Positions 8,757 through 19,611 are shown, numbered from the stretch's first letter. The stretch is 64,000 bases of DNA from Pseudomonadota bacterium (GCA_947455195.1 CANGMI010000001.1:372001-436000), one strand, 5' to 3'. Notes: generated from the letters alone by a model not told the origin. Numbers and translations: made by a program.

Positions 8757-11372
8757 TCAGAGCCTGGACTCGACCCAGGCTGCCACACTCGCGAGCGCCG
8801 CCGGCAAGGCAGCGGCATCACTACCGCCGGCTTGCGCCATGTCAGGTCGCCCGCCGCCCTTGCCACCCACCTGGGTGGCCACCATGTTGACCAGTTCACC
8901 GGCCTTGACCCTGGCCGTGAGGTCGGCCGTGACACCTGCCACAAGGCTCACCCGCTCCCCCTCGACCGCAGCCAGCACCACGACCGCCGATTTCAGCTTG
9001 TCCTTCACCTTGTCGAGCGTCTCGCGCAGGACACGCGAGTCGGCACCGGCCAGCGTCGCGGCCAGCACGCGGACACCGCGCACGGTGAGCGCGGTATCGG
9101 CCAGATCATCGCCCTGTGCTGCCGCGAGCTTCGATTTCAGCCGCGCCAGTTCGCGCTCGAGCGTACGCATGCCCTCCATCAACTGCCCCAGGCGCTGCGG
9201 CATTTCGACCGGACTCGACTTGAGCAGTTGCGCCGCCTCGGCCAGCTGGCCGGCCTGGGACTGCACATGCACCAGAGCCCCTTCACCGGTCACCGCCTCG
9301 ACCCGACGAATGCCGGCCGCAACCCCCGATTCGGCCACGATCTTGAAAAGGCCGATGTCACCGGTACGACGCACGTGGGTACCACCGCACAGCTCGGTGG
9401 AATACTCGCCCATCTGGATCACCCGGACCTCGTCGCCATACTTCTCGCCAAAGAGCGCCATGGCGCCAGTACGAATGGCCTCGTCGTATTTCATGACCCG
9501 GCTGGAGACCTCGACATTGCGGCGGATTTCGCGATTGACCCTGGCCTCGACCGCCAGCAGTTCATCGGCGGTCAGTGCCTCGCCATGCGAGAAGTCGAAG
9601 CGCGTGCGCTGGGCATCGACCAGCGAACCGCGCTGATGAACATGGGTGCCCAGTACATCGCGCAACGCCGCATGCATGAGGTGCGTTGCCGAATGGTTCC
9701 AGGCGGCTCGGCTGCGAGCATCGAGATCGACCCGGGCCAGCACGCTCTGCCCCAGGCGCAGACGGCCCGAGCCGACGGTGCCGTGGTGCCCGAACACATC
9801 CGCTTGCAGCTTCTGGGTATCGACAACGACCAAGGACCCCTCGGGGCCACACAGTTCGCCGCGATCGCCCACCTGCCCGCCCGACTCGGCATAGAACGGT
9901 GTGCGTCCGAGCACGACGACACCGGCCTGACCGCTCAGCAGTTCCTCGACCGCCACCCCCTCATGGTAGAGCGCCACCACGGTGCCCTCGGACTCGAGAC
10001 TCTGGTAGCCGACGAACTCGGTCACGCTGCCAGCGTAGTCCAGCGCGGTTGCCATGCGGAACTTGCCGGCCGCGCGGGCCTGCTCGCGCTGCCGGTTCAT
10101 CGCCGCCTCGAACCCTGCCATGTCGATCGTCACGTTGCGCTCACGCGCAATGTCGGCGGTGAGATCAACCGGGAAACCGAAGGTGTCGTAGAGCTGAAAC
10201 ACCGTCTCGCCATCAAGCGTGTGATCTTCGCGCTGCAAGGCGGTCTCGAGAATCCGCATGCCGTTGTCGAGCGTCTCGGCAAAGCGCTCCTCCTCGGCCC
10301 GCAGCACCTGCTCGACGCGGCTGGCGGCCTCGACCAGTTCAGGATAGGCCGCGCCCATGACGCCGACCAGATCGGCCACCATGCGATGGAAGAAAGGCTT
10401 CTTCTGACCCAGCTTGTAGCCATGGCGGATCGCCCGCCGGATGATCCGGCGCAATACATAGCCACGGCCCTCGTTGCCGGGTATGACCCCATCGACGATG
10501 AGGAACGAGCAGGCACGAATGTGATCGGCCACAACCTTCAGGGAGTTGTCGCCCAGATCAGCCGCCCCGGTTTCACGCGCGGCCGCGCGAATGAGCGCCT
10601 GAAAGAGGTCGATGTCGTAATTCGAGTGGACATCCTGCAGGACAGCGGCGATACGCTCCAGGCCCATGCCGGTATCGACACAGGGGCGCGGCAGCGGGCT
10701 CATCACCCCCTGCTCGTCGCGATTGAACTGCATGAAGACGAGGTTCCAGATCTCGATATAGCGATCGCCATCGGCCTCAGGCGAGCCGGGCGGACCACCG
10801 ACAACATCGGGGCCATGGTCGTAGAAGATTTCCGAACAGGGTCCGCACGGGCCGGTGTCGGCCATCTGCCAGAAGTTGTCGCTCTGGTACGGCATGCCAC
10901 CGGGCTTGTCGCCAATGCGCACGCAGCGCTCGGGGGGCACGCCGATCTCGCGGGTCCAGATGTCGTAGGCCTCGTCGTCTTCGTGGTAGACGGTAGTCCA
11001 CAAGCGCTCGACCGGAATGCCGTAGACTCGGGTGAGCAGTTCCCACGCGAAGCGAATTGCATCGCGCTTGAAATAATCACCGAACGAAAAGTTGCCCAGC
11101 ATCTCGAAAAACGTATGATGGCGCGCGGTGTAGCCGACGTTTTCCAGATCGTTGTGCTTGCCACCCGCCCTGACACTGCGCTGAGCCGTCGTGGCCCGCC
11201 GGTAACCCCGTACTTCCTTGCCGAGAAATACCTCCTTGAACTGCACCATGCCCGAGTTGGTGAACAGAAGCGTCGGATCATTGCCCGGCACGAGCGGGCT
11301 CGAGGGCACGATCGTGTGTCCTCGCTCGGCGAAGAACTGGAGGAATTTCGAACGAATCTCGGCTGATGTCAT
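8757..11372 (-). CDS. alaS: alanine--tRNA ligase
   Basis: 871 residues, normal for AlaRS. The protein begins [19 protein letters not shown] and contains the class II catalytic core ([34 protein letters not shown]), the editing domain zinc motif [11 protein letters not shown] together with [13 protein letters not shown], and the C-terminal C-Ala domain with a Gly-rich [15 protein letters not shown] segment. It charges tRNA-Ala and clears Ser and Gly mischarging. It heads the minus-strand group alaS, membrane protein, fusion protein, aroG. The SNF2 helicase gene diverges from it across about 72 bp. Confidence 0.98.
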   Translation of the reverse strand: MTSAEIRSKFLQFFAERGHTIVPSSPLVPGNDPTLLFTNSGMVQFKEVFLGKEVRGYRRATTAQRSVRAGGKHNDLENVGYTARHHTFFEMLGNFSFGDYFKRDAIRFAWELLTRVYGIPVERLWTTVYHEDDEAYDIWTREIGVPPERCVRIGDKPGGMPYQSDNFWQMADTGPCGPCSEIFYDHGPDVVGGPPGSPEADGDRYIEIWNLVFMQFNRDEQGVMSPLPRPCVDTGMGLERIAAVLQDVHSNYDIDLFQALIRAAARETGAADLGDNSLKVVADHIRACSFLIVDGVIPGNEGRGYVLRRIIRRAIRHGYKLGQKKPFFHRMVADLVGVMGAAYPELVEAASRVEQVLRAEEERFAETLDNGMRILETALQREDHTLDGETVFQLYDTFGFPVDLTADIARERNVTIDMAGFEAAMNRQREQARAAGKFRMATALDYAGSVTEFVGYQSLESEGTVVALYHEGVAVEELLSGQAGVVVLGRTPFYAESGGQVGDRGELCGPEGSLVVVDTQKLQADVFGHHGTVGSGRLRLGQSVLARVDLDARSRAAWNHSATHLMHAALRDVLGTHVHQRGSLVDAQRTRFDFSHGEALTADELLAVEARVNREIRRNVEVSSRVMKYDEAIRTGAMALFGEKYGDEVRVIQMGEYSTELCGGTHVRRTGDIGLFKIVAESGVAAGIRRVEAVTGEGALVHVQSQAGQLAEAAQLLKSSPVEMPQRLGQLMEGMRTLERELARLKSKLAAAQGDDLADTALTVRGVRVLAATLAGADSRVLRETLDKVKDKLKSAVVVLAAVEGERVSLVAGVTADLTARVKAGELVNMVATQVGGKGGGRPDMAQAGGSDAAALPAALASVAAWVESRL

Positions 11373-11444
11373 GATGAAGGCAGGTTGATGGGCGCGCGAA
11401 CCAACTCGGGATTCTCGCCGAGAAGCAGGGCTCCCGCAAATGAA

Positions 11445-14399
11445 ATGAATACATCACTCGACAAGCCCGACGCTGCATTCGGCGAATTTCTCGATCACCT
11501 GAGCGCACTGGCCGAACGCGAGGAGCCCGCGGGTACCGATGCCGGTGACTGCCTGCTCTATATCCTGGGGGCCGATGACCTCACGCCCTTGCGCGCCGAA
11601 TTGCGCCTGGCCGTGGCACGCCGCACCGGTGCCGGTCGCTATGTCGGCGCCCAGCGCCTTGCCGACCCGAACGCTGCTGCCTCGGGCACCGGCGCGGCAC
11701 TGTCGGCGCACGATCGACGCCTGCTGCGCGCACTGCTGCTCGATGCCGAACCCACCGCCGAAGGCACCTTCGGCGTGGCACCCCGCATGCCCTCGCAGAT
11801 GATCGAACGGCTGATCGCCACCGGGCGCTGCCACTGGGACAGCCTGGAAGGGCCGGCATTGGCCGCCGGTCCCCGGCGCAAGGGAACGCTCGCCTGGTGC
11901 ATCGATGAATCGGGCGAACAGACCGTACAGGTGGTGGCAAGCCCGGCCGTGACAGCGATCGTGACCACCACGCCCCTGCTCTACATCGATGCCGAGACGG
12001 CCACGGCCGGCCCGCTCGATCTCGATCTGCCCGCCGGACGCGTACTCGCGTTGCTGGCCGCCCCCCCCGTACAGCCGCTGTCGGCCAGCGCCTCGCGCGC
12101 CGCGATGGCCGAAGTTGCGCCCGACCTGCCGCTGCCGGCAGCCATCCCGGAAGAAACCCTGGTGCGCATCGCGCCCCGTGCCCGGCTCACCCTGCACAGC
12201 GACCCGTACGCGGGCGGTTCGCTCGGCCGTTCGCTGGGTGGCCTGAGCATGCTGCACTACGCCAGGCTCGATTACGACTACGGCGGCTTGGTGGCACAAC
12301 TCGATGACCCCACGGTGCTGCGCGGCTACGCCCATGGCAGCATCCGACAGGTTCAGCGCGACCTGCGTGCCGAGCGCCTCGCGCTCGATCGACTGCGCAA
12401 CGAGGACATGCGCACGCTGCAGGAAATCGGCCCGCACGTCATCTGGCCACCCGGCCTGGCCGACGCCTGGTCGTTCGGCACCGAAGAGCAGTGGACGAAA
12501 TTCATGCTGCGCTTGCCTCAACTCACCGGAGAGGGCTGGATCATCCGGCGCGATCCGGGGTTCCTGTTCGAAGTGGAAGAAGCGCGCCAGTGGACCGCCC
12601 AGGTGAGTTCCACCGGCGATGGCTGGTATGACGTCGAACTGGGCATCGAGGTGGGTGGGGAGCGCGTCAACCTGTTGCCGCTGTTGCCTGAAATCCGGCG
12701 CGCGCTCTTCGAAGGCGGCCGGCGCGATACGGTGCTCGTGCGCGGCACCGGGGGACGCATGCTCGCCCTGCCCCGCGCGCGCCTCGAACGCATCTTCGGG
12801 GTCTTTGCCGAGTTGGGCGACGTACCGTCGGGTGGGCGGATCCGACTGCACGAGATGGATGGCGCACGACTCGCCGCGCTGGAGGATGTGCGTACCGATT
12901 GGGCCGGCAATGCCCGGCTGCTCGCCGTCACCAGCCGACTCGATGCCACGATAGACCCGGACACGGTCGAAGTACCCACCGGTCTGAAAACCGAATTGCG
13001 GCGCTACCAGCGAGCAGGCCTCGCCTGGCTGCAACTCATCCGTGAACTTGGCGCAGGCGGGGTACTGGCCGATGACATGGGGCTGGGCAAGACCGTCCAG
13101 ACCCTGGCCCACCTGCTGGTCGAGAAGGCCGCTGGCCGCCTGCGTCACCCGACGCTCGTGGTGGCACCGACCAGCGTCGTTCACAACTGGGAGAGCGAGC
13201 TCGTCCGCTTCGCGCCCGAGCTCACCTTTCTGACCTTGCAGGGGCCGCAGCGCAAGCGCGATTTCAGCCGGATGGCGCAGGTCGACGTGGTCATCACCAC
13301 CTACCCGCTGCTGGCCCGCGACCGTCGACCGCTGTCGGCAATCGAGTACAGTGCCATCGTCCTCGACGAAGCACAGAACATCAAGAACGCATCAACCCAG
13401 GCTGCGCGCGCGCTCGGTGAACTGCGAGCCCAGCATCGCCTGTGTCTCACCGGCACGCCGCTGGAGAACCACCTGGGCGAGCTGTGGTCGCTCTTTCGCT
13501 TCCTGCTGCCCGGATTTCTGGGTGAAGAAACAGCCTTCAGGCGCCTGTACCGCACACCCATCGAGAAGAATGGTGACGGTGAGCGACGCAACCAGCTTGC
13601 ACAGCGACTGCGTCCGTTCCTGCTCAGGCGTACCAAGGAAATGGTCACCCCGGAACTGCCACCCAAGACCGAAGTCATCCAGCGCATCACGCTCACGGGT
13701 GGGCAACGCGATCTGTACGAAGCGGTGCGTGCGGTCGTGGATCGCGAACTGCGGTCGACCCTCGAACGGGAAGGTCTCGCCGGCAGCCATGTGGCACTGC
13801 TCGACGCCCTCCTCAAGTTGCGCCAGACCTGTTGTGACCCGCGGCTGGTGCGTCTTGCCGGCGCGCGCGACATCACCGAATCGGCCAAGCTCGGCGCGCT
13901 CATGGAGCGACTGCCCTCGCTCATCGAGGAAGGCCGTCGCGTCCTCGTGTTTTCGCAGTTTGCCGAGATGATCAAGCTGATTGCGACTGCCGCCTCCGCA
14001 GCGAAGATTCCGCATGTGATCCTCACCGGCGAGACCAGCGACCGGCGCACGCCGGTCGAGCGATTCCAGGCAGGCGAGGTGCCGGTGTTTCTGATCAGCC
14101 TGCGAGCCGGCGGTGTCGGACTCAACCTCACCGCAGCCGACACGGTGATTCACTATGACCCGTGGTGGAACCCGGCGGTCGAACGCCAGGCGACTGACCG
14201 CGCGCACCGCATCGGACAGGACAAGCCCGTCTTCGTCTACAAGCTCATCGCTGCCGGCAGCGTGGAAGAACGCATTCTGGAATTGCAGCAACGCAAGGCG
14301 AACCTGGCCGCCTCGATCCTGTCGGGAGGTGCGCTCGAGGGCGAGAACCTCACGCTGCAGGACGTCGAGAACCTGCTCGGCCCGCTGCCACCGGACTGA
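11445..14399 (+). CDS. SNF2-family (Swi2/Snf2, RapA/HepA-like) DNA-dependent ATPase/helicase
   Basis: 984 residues from ATG 11445 ([12 protein letters not shown]). A start at 11385 would leave only 12 bp to alaS. The N-terminal 500 residues are a poorly conserved accessory region. The motor follows: Walker A in [17 protein letters not shown] (near 540), the DEAQ box in [10 protein letters not shown] (near 640), [17 protein letters not shown], then the second RecA lobe with [33 protein letters not shown] and the arginine-finger stretch [10 protein letters not shown]. Such proteins translocate on double-stranded DNA to move bound proteins; in bacteria some recycle RNA polymerase. I see no SWIM zinc motif (CxCx..CxH) in the N-terminus. 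Its stop abuts that of the convergent transporter gene with no spacer. Confidence 0.92.
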   Translation: MNTSLDKPDAAFGEFLDHLSALAEREEPAGTDAGDCLLYILGADDLTPLRAELRLAVARRTGAGRYVGAQRLADPNAAASGTGAALSAHDRRLLRALLLDAEPTAEGTFGVAPRMPSQMIERLIATGRCHWDSLEGPALAAGPRRKGTLAWCIDESGEQTVQVVASPAVTAIVTTTPLLYIDAETATAGPLDLDLPAGRVLALLAAPPVQPLSASASRAAMAEVAPDLPLPAAIPEETLVRIAPRARLTLHSDPYAGGSLGRSLGGLSMLHYARLDYDYGGLVAQLDDPTVLRGYAHGSIRQVQRDLRAERLALDRLRNEDMRTLQEIGPHVIWPPGLADAWSFGTEEQWTKFMLRLPQLTGEGWIIRRDPGFLFEVEEARQWTAQVSSTGDGWYDVELGIEVGGERVNLLPLLPEIRRALFEGGRRDTVLVRGTGGRMLALPRARLERIFGVFAELGDVPSGGRIRLHEMDGARLAALEDVRTDWAGNARLLAVTSRLDATIDPDTVEVPTGLKTELRRYQRAGLAWLQLIRELGAGGVLADDMGLGKTVQTLAHLLVEKAAGRLRHPTLVVAPTSVVHNWESELVRFAPELTFLTLQGPQRKRDFSRMAQVDVVITTYPLLARDRRPLSAIEYSAIVLDEAQNIKNASTQAARALGELRAQHRLCLTGTPLENHLGELWSLFRFLLPGFLGEETAFRRLYRTPIEKNGDGERRNQLAQRLRPFLLRRTKEMVTPELPPKTEVIQRITLTGGQRDLYEAVRAVVDRELRSTLEREGLAGSHVALLDALLKLRQTCCDPRLVRLAGARDITESAKLGALMERLPSLIEEGRRVLVFSQFAEMIKLIATAASAAKIPHVILTGETSDRRTPVERFQAGEVPVFLISLRAGGVGLNLTAADTVIHYDPWWNPAVERQATDRAHRIGQDKPVFVYKLIAAGSVEERILELQQRKANLAASILSGGALEGENLTLQDVENLLGPLPPD

Positions 14400-15659
14400 T
14401 CAGGCGAGCAAGCCCGCAACACAACCGGCGATGAGGGTCGCGAGGGTACCGGCCACCACGGTACGCGGCGCGAGGTCGACGATGTCGTCGCGCCGCGTTG
14501 GTGCCATGCCCACCAGTCCGCCCACCATGATGCCCAGACTGCCGACGTTGGCAAAGCCGCACAGCGCATAGACCATGATGAGACGTGAACGCTCACCAAG
14601 GTCGGCCGGCGCCGTGTTGGCCAGATCGACATAGGCGATGAATTCGTTCAGCACCGTCTTGGTCCCCATCAGGCTCCCGGCAACGGTGGCCTCCTGCCAC
14701 GGAACGCCGGCGAGCCAGACCAGTGGCGCCATCACCCAACCGAGCATGCGCTGGAGGCTGAGCGGTACACCCGCAACCGGCGGCGCCAGGCCGATGAGGG
14801 CATTGACCAGCCAGACCAGGGCAATGAGCACGATCAGCATCGACACGATGCCGATCAGCAGCGCAGCGCCATCCTGCGTGCCGCGGGCAATGGCATCGAT
14901 CGCCGAGCGCGATTCCGCACCCGGCAGACGGTTGCCGCCAGTGGCTGGCCCCTGTGGCGGCACCATGAGGGTTGCCACCACGATGGCTGCAGGGGTCGAG
15001 ATGACCGACGCAATGAGGATATGGGCCAGCGCATCAGGCAGGATACGCCCCAGGAGGCTCGCGTAGATCACCATCACCGTGCCTGCGATGGTGGCCATGC
15101 CACAGGTCATCATCACCAGGAGCTCGCTGCGATTCATGGCTGCGATGTAGGGACGCACCACCAGCGGTGCCTCGACCATGCCGACAAACACGTTGGCAGC
15201 CGCCGACAGGCCGACTGCGCCCCCGACCCCCATCACGGCCTCGAGAAGCCGGGAGAACCCTCGCACAACGGCCTGGAGGATGCCCCAGTGAAAGAGCAGG
15301 CTCGAGAGCGCGCTGACCACGAGCGCCAGCGGCAAGGCCCGAAAAGCCAGCACGAAGCCCGCGCCGGGCTCCCGCGACTCGAAGGGCAGCGGTGCGCCGC
15401 CCAGGTAACCGAACACGAACGCCGTACCCTCGCCCGTCGCACGGTCGAGCAGACTCGCTGCCTCGTTGAAGGCAGCAAACACAAGACTCATGCCCGGCAA
15501 GTGAAACGCCGCCAGCGCAAGGAGCACGGTGAGTGCCATTCCCGGCGCCACGATGCGCCAGGCAACCCGCCCCCGTTCGCCCAATGCCCAGGCAAGCCCG
15601 TGCAGCACGATGAAACCGATGATCGATTGCGCGACGGGGGCTGCGGCTTCTACACTCAT
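14400..15659 (-). CDS. concentrative nucleoside transporter (NupC/CNT family)
   Basis: About 419 residues from ATG 15659 (MSVEAAAPVAQSI); ATG 15668 and 15695 are also in frame, and the longest would overlap the cytochrome b561 gene. A polytopic membrane protein with CNT motifs: FRALPLALVVSALSSLLFHWGILQ, MGVGGAVGLSAAANVFVGMVEAPLVVRPYI, MTCGMATIAGTVMVIYASLL, and the C-terminal ALCGFANVGSLGIMVGGL. CNT carriers import nucleosides by sodium or proton symport. Nothing in the flanking genes shows a nucleoside pathway. Its stop (14400) directly abuts the SNF2 gene stop (14399). Confidence 0.9.
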   Translation of the reverse strand: MSVEAAAPVAQSIIGFIVLHGLAWALGERGRVAWRIVAPGMALTVLLALAAFHLPGMSLVFAAFNEAASLLDRATGEGTAFVFGYLGGAPLPFESREPGAGFVLAFRALPLALVVSALSSLLFHWGILQAVVRGFSRLLEAVMGVGGAVGLSAAANVFVGMVEAPLVVRPYIAAMNRSELLVMMTCGMATIAGTVMVIYASLLGRILPDALAHILIASVISTPAAIVVATLMVPPQGPATGGNRLPGAESRSAIDAIARGTQDGAALLIGIVSMLIVLIALVWLVNALIGLAPPVAGVPLSLQRMLGWVMAPLVWLAGVPWQEATVAGSLMGTKTVLNEFIAYVDLANTAPADLGERSRLIMVYALCGFANVGSLGIMVGGLVGMAPTRRDDIVDLAPRTVVAGTLATLIAGCVAGLLA

Positions 15660-15688
15660 CGGATACATCTCGACAACAGGCGGTTGCA

Positions 15689-16264
15689 ATGGCAATCGGT
15701 GAACAGGACACGAGCGCAGGCTCGGTCACGCGGTTGGCGCCACAACGATACACGAGGGTTGCAATCGCGCTGCACTGGCTCGTCGCCCTCGCGGTCTTCG
15801 GTCAGATCGGACTCGGCTGGTTTCTCGACACCGTACCGCGCGGAACGCCCGACCGCACGGTGTGGGTCAACCTGCACAAGTCAACCGGGCTCGTACTCGG
15901 CGTGCTGGTCCTGATTCGCCTCCTGTGGCGACTCACGCACCGCCCACCGCCCCTGCCGCTCGCGATGCCGCGCTGGGAACGCGTTGCTGCGAGCGCCAAC
16001 CACGCGCTGCTCTATGTCTGCCTGATCGGCATGCCGCTCGCCGGCTACATCGCATCGAACCACTCGCGATTCGGCATCCGATTCTTCGGCATTCCGCTCG
16101 CCCCCTGGGGCACCGACGACCGCGCTCTCTATGCGCTCTTCAACGGCATTCACGGCGCCCTGTCATGGCTCCTGGTGGCGCTCATCGCGCTGCACCTGGC
16201 GGCAACAGCCAAGCACGTCTTCATCGACCGCGATGCCATCCTGCAACGGATGTGGCGCGGCTGA
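15689..16264 (+). CDS. cytochrome b561 family protein
   Basis: 191 residues with four membrane helices and the expected haem-ligand histidines: ALHWLVALAVFGQIGLGWFL (helix 1), NLHKSTGLVLGVLVLIRLLWRLTHRP (helix 2), ANHALLYVCLIGMPLAGYI (helix 3) and GIHGALSWLLVALIALHLAATAKHVF (helix 4). The family is the bacterial di-haem CybB type, which passes electrons between quinol and other redox partners in the inner membrane. The start at ATG 15689 lies close to and diverges from the nucleoside transporter. The next genes downstream encode a beta-propeller protein and, on the other strand, a PQQ dehydrogenase with cytochrome c, so a shared role in periplasmic oxidation is possible but not shown. Confidence 0.92.
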   Translation: MAIGEQDTSAGSVTRLAPQRYTRVAIALHWLVALAVFGQIGLGWFLDTVPRGTPDRTVWVNLHKSTGLVLGVLVLIRLLWRLTHRPPPLPLAMPRWERVAASANHALLYVCLIGMPLAGYIASNHSRFGIRFFGIPLAPWGTDDRALYALFNGIHGALSWLLVALIALHLAATAKHVFIDRDAILQRMWRG

Positions 16265-16286
16265 AGGGGCCGCGACCGGGGCTCGC

Positions 16287-16292
16287 TATAAT
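16287..16292 (+). promoter_or_regulatory. candidate -10 element (CGCTATAAT) of the beta-propeller gene
   Basis: A perfect TATAAT preceded by GC lies 30 bp upstream of ATG 16322. No good -35 hexamer sits at the expected distance. The GCTATAAT form recurs upstream of other genes in this window. Confidence 0.45.
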
Positions 16293-16321
16293 GGGGCGAC
16301 CCTCCTCCTGCAGGTGACGCC

Positions 16322-17407
16322 ATGCATGCCATCCCACCGGTCTTGCCCGACCGTCGCCGCTGCGGGGCACACTCGGAGTCGCCGATGGTGCACCGCGCGT
16401 TGCGCAGGCTGCATCTGCGCGCCGCGACGACGCCTGCGCGCAACCCGCTGATCAGCGTGTTCACTCACACCCTCACCGCTGCGGTGATGGCGGTCTTGAT
16501 CGGGGCGGGCCCGGCAACTTCCGCCCCCTTTGTGTACGTATCGAACGAGGGCAGCGGCACGATCGGCGTGATCGACACGGCGCTCGATCAGGTGGTGGCC
16601 ACGATTGCAACCGGTGGCAAACCGCGCGGCGCGGCCGTCAGCCCCGACGGCGGTACGCTCTACGTGAGTGACCAACCCGGAGCGCGCCTGCTCGTGATCG
16701 ACCTGGCAAGCCGGCGCGAAGTGTCGAGCATCGCGCTGGGTACCTCGCCGGAGGGCGTCGGCATATCGACCGATGGCCGCTGGGTCAGCGTGGCAAGCGA
16801 ACAGACCAACACGGTATCGCTCATCGACACCGCTCGAGGGGCGGTGGCCTTTCAGGTGAAGGTGGAAGGCCGCAACCCGGAACACGCCGTATTCACCCCG
16901 GATGGGCGTCTGCTCTTCGTCAGTGCCGAAGATGACGAGACGATCGACGTGATCGATCTGGCGCGACGGGCGGTGGTATCGCGCGTTCGTGTCGGTGACC
17001 GCCCGCGCGGCATCGGCTTCACCCCGGATGGACGGCGGGCCTATGTCGGGGTGGAGAATGCGAGCGTGGTGGCCGTCATCGATGTGCCAAACCTGACATT
17101 GCTGCGCACGATCAAGGCCGGCGTGCGCGCCAACGGCATCGCCGTGCGGCCGGATGGCGAACGGGTGTATGCCTCCAATGGCGCAGACGGGACAGTGTCG
17201 GTGATCGATACCGCAAGCGACACGGTGGTGGCCACGATCGCGACCGGCCGCCGTCCCTGGAACATGGCCATCACGCAGGACGGCCGGAAGCTGTATGTCG
17301 CCAACGGCAGGGCGAATACGGTGTCGGTGATCGACACCGCCACGAACACCAAGCGTTCCGACATTGCCGTGGGCGAAACCCCCTGGGGGGTCAGCGGCGC
17401 GCGCTGA
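16322..17407 (+). CDS. periplasmic YVTN-type beta-propeller protein, associated with PQQ-dependent catabolism
   Basis: 361 residues from ATG 16322 (AGGTGA nine bases upstream); ATG 16385 is an alternative start. An N-terminal export signal ends near PATSA (about residue 66). The rest is a run of YVTN repeats of about 42 residues, each of the form VIDTA..VVATIATGGKPRG..VSPDGGTLYVS. The pattern matches the family usually called PQQ-dependent catabolism-associated beta-propeller protein. Members are regularly found beside quinoprotein alcohol dehydrogenases, as here: the convergent cytochrome c and PQQ dehydrogenase genes lie just beyond. No enzymatic role is established; a scaffold or binding role in the periplasm is likely. 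Confidence 0.85.
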   Translation: MHAIPPVLPDRRRCGAHSESPMVHRALRRLHLRAATTPARNPLISVFTHTLTAAVMAVLIGAGPATSAPFVYVSNEGSGTIGVIDTALDQVVATIATGGKPRGAAVSPDGGTLYVSDQPGARLLVIDLASRREVSSIALGTSPEGVGISTDGRWVSVASEQTNTVSLIDTARGAVAFQVKVEGRNPEHAVFTPDGRLLFVSAEDDETIDVIDLARRAVVSRVRVGDRPRGIGFTPDGRRAYVGVENASVVAVIDVPNLTLLRTIKAGVRANGIAVRPDGERVYASNGADGTVSVIDTASDTVVATIATGRRPWNMAITQDGRKLYVANGRANTVSVIDTATNTKRSDIAVGETPWGVSGAR

Positions 17408-17488
17408 TCGCGCACACCGCGCACCACGCCCCCGCGTAGCACGACCCGGACCGAGAGCCGCCCGCGCGGCACCCGACCGGCCAGACGA

Positions 17489-17812
17489 TCAGAGCTTGCC
17501 GCGAGTCAGCACATACGCCCAGAGGTGATCGACTTCCTCGGGTGACACGACGCCGCGCCAGGCCGGCATGCCCTGCCCCTTGCCATTGGTGACCGAATTG
17601 ACGAAGCGTGCCTTCGCATCGACGGGGAACTTGCGCAGGTCGTAGCTCACGGTACCCGGGTTGATCATGTCCGGACCATGGCAGGTGAGGCAGTTCGTTT
17701 CATACAGATCACGACCCTGCTGGGCCGAGCTTGGGCGGGCGACCTGTGCACCCGCCTCGCTTGTGACCATGATGCTGGTGGCGAGCAGGAAAAGGATGGA
17801 AGCGTTTTTCAT
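17489..17812 (-). CDS. small periplasmic cytochrome c
   Basis: 107 residues from ATG 17812 (MKNASILFLLA); the frame is open to 17851 but the short form gives a normal signal peptide, cleaved near EAGAQ. One haem-binding motif CLTCH occurs in YETNCLTCHGPDM. A likely distal Met ligand is in GQGMPAWRGVVSPEE. The end resembles class I cytochromes c, with VDHLWAYVLTRG. The gene starts 11 bp after the stop of the PQQ dehydrogenase gene, so it should be the electron acceptor of that enzyme, comparable to the cytochrome c partners of methanol and ethanol dehydrogenases. Confidence 0.92.
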   Translation of the reverse strand: MKNASILFLLATSIMVTSEAGAQVARPSSAQQGRDLYETNCLTCHGPDMINPGTVSYDLRKFPVDAKARFVNSVTNGKGQGMPAWRGVVSPEEVDHLWAYVLTRGKL

Positions 17813-17823
17813 GAGGTTCCGGT

Positions 17824-19527
17824 TCACTTGCGAAAGAGGGCGAAAGTCCACAGCGAGCCACCGGCAGGCACGGTGCTCAGCCGTTCGTCACCGGAATTGA
17901 GCACGTAGACACCCCCCAGGCCGCTGGGCACGGTGATGTACTGGACACCATCGAGCTCCCAGCTGATCGGCTGGCCGATGATGCCGGAGCCGGTCTGGAA
18001 GCTCCAGAGCTTCTTGCCCTGCTCGGCGTCGTAGGCGCTGAATTCACCCATCATGTCGCCGCTGAAGACGAGCTTTCCCGCGGTGGTCATGGTGGTGGCG
18101 TAACTGGGCACCGCATAGGGCACCTTCCAGCGCGTCTTGCCCGTGAGCGGATCGATGGCGCGCAAGGCACCCCGGTTGCCATCTTCCGGCCACAGCCGCT
18201 TCAGCGCCACGCCGATATAGCGCGAGCCCTGCTGCTTGTAGTCGACCGGCGTGTGCCGGATCAGCATGCCCCCTTCCTGGGTATTGGCGTAGATGAGCCG
18301 GGTCTCCGGGTTGTAGGCCATCGGATTCCAGTTCTTGCCACCGGTAATGGCCGGCCACGACTCCACTTCGGCACCGGTCTCGATGAGCTTGCGGGTCGAC
18401 TCGGCCCAGATCGGCCGGAAGTTCTCGTCAAGACCGGTCGCCCAGGTGACCTTGACGAACGGGTTGGCCACGATCGGTTTGCCGGTGGCACGGTCGAGCA
18501 CATAGAAGTAGCCGTTCTTGTCGGCGTGCATCAGGGTCTTGCGCGGCTTGCCCTCGATGACCAGATCGCCCAGCACCGGCTGACTGATGCTGTCGAAATC
18601 GAACGGGTCACCCGGCGTGTTCTGGTAGGCCCAGACCATTTCACCGGTCTTGGGGCGAATGGCAATCGTGGAGGCTGCGTGCTTGTTGTCACCCTTGCGC
18701 ACGCCACCATTCCAGGGGCCTGCGTTGCCAGTCCCCCAGTAGGCGAGGTCGAGTTGCGGATCGTAGGCGCCGGCGCCCCAGGTCGCACCACCACCATGCT
18801 TCCAGAGTTCGCCCGGCCAGGTCTCGTTGCCAGGTTCGCCCGGCCCCGGAATGGTATGGGTGCGCCACAACTCGCGCCCCGTGGCCGGGTCGAGGCCCAC
18901 CAGGAAGCCGCGCGTGCCGTACTCACCGCCCGACATGCCCGAAATGAGCACCCCGTTGGCCACCATCGGCGCCCCGGTGATCGAATAGCCATCGCGCCAT
19001 TCAATGATCTTCGTCTTCCAGAGTTCCCGTCCGGTCTGGATGTCGATGGCCTGCACGTGCGCGTCGAGCGTTCCGCGGTACAAGCGTCCTTCGTAGATGG
19101 CTGCGCCCCGATTCACCTGACCGCAGCAGACCACGCGCGGCACCTCGGCATCGAACTCGAGATCGTTCTTCCAGCGCATGCGCCCGGTTCGGGCATCGAT
19201 GGCGTAGGTGGCTCGATGATTGGTGATGTAGATCGAACCGGCCCAGGCGAGCGCCTGCGACTCTTCGCCCAGATTGTTGTTGAGCGAGATGTTCCAGACC
19301 GGAACCAGCCGCTTCACGTTGGCCCGGTTGACCTGAGTCAGCCGGCTGTAACGCTGTGCATCGTAGGCAAATCCGTTGATGAGCACATCACCGGGAGTGC
19401 GCGTGGCGTTGGCCAGTTGCGCCGTGGTCTGGGCGTGACTGGTCGGGGCAGCGCCCAGCAGGGCAGCAAGCGCAAGGGCCGACGCAGCGGCACGTACAAG
19501 CCTGACAGGTGGGGCAATCATGAGCAT
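17824..19527 (-). CDS. PQQ-dependent alcohol-type dehydrogenase with a lanthanide-type Asp pair
   Basis: 567 residues with a signal peptide (SALALAALLGAAPTSHAQ) and an eight-bladed quinoprotein propeller. The vicinal disulfide C134-C135 (VVCCGQVNRG) that covers PQQ is present, as are MSGGEYGTRGFL, AYWGTGNAGPWN and several W-motif repeats. The catalytic Asp310 is in PFDFDSISQ; Asp312 two places later is the position that is Asp in lanthanide-dependent XoxF/ExaF/PedH enzymes but usually Ala or Ser in calcium enzymes. A Ln-dependent dehydrogenase is therefore the first guess; the alcohol or aldehyde substrate is unknown. It lacks a fused cytochrome domain, and the cytochrome c gene follows 11 bp downstream. 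I found no pqq biosynthesis genes in the window. Confidence 0.93.
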   Translation of the reverse strand: MLMIAPPVRLVRAAASALALAALLGAAPTSHAQTTAQLANATRTPGDVLINGFAYDAQRYSRLTQVNRANVKRLVPVWNISLNNNLGEESQALAWAGSIYITNHRATYAIDARTGRMRWKNDLEFDAEVPRVVCCGQVNRGAAIYEGRLYRGTLDAHVQAIDIQTGRELWKTKIIEWRDGYSITGAPMVANGVLISGMSGGEYGTRGFLVGLDPATGRELWRTHTIPGPGEPGNETWPGELWKHGGGATWGAGAYDPQLDLAYWGTGNAGPWNGGVRKGDNKHAASTIAIRPKTGEMVWAYQNTPGDPFDFDSISQPVLGDLVIEGKPRKTLMHADKNGYFYVLDRATGKPIVANPFVKVTWATGLDENFRPIWAESTRKLIETGAEVESWPAITGGKNWNPMAYNPETRLIYANTQEGGMLIRHTPVDYKQQGSRYIGVALKRLWPEDGNRGALRAIDPLTGKTRWKVPYAVPSYATTMTTAGKLVFSGDMMGEFSAYDAEQGKKLWSFQTGSGIIGQPISWELDGVQYITVPSGLGGVYVLNSGDERLSTVPAGGSLWTFALFRK

Positions 19528-19611
19528 TGTCTCCGGTGACTGGCCCCTCGAGGGGCTCGTTGGCTGCTGATCGCAGACGGGCCGGGCAGCCCATCGACGA
19601 CCCTGCCTCGC

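Noticed and set aside
8727-11366. Long plus-strand frame over alaS
   Set aside because: alaS is unmistakable on the minus strand. The antisense peptide is of low-complexity His/Arg/Gln type.
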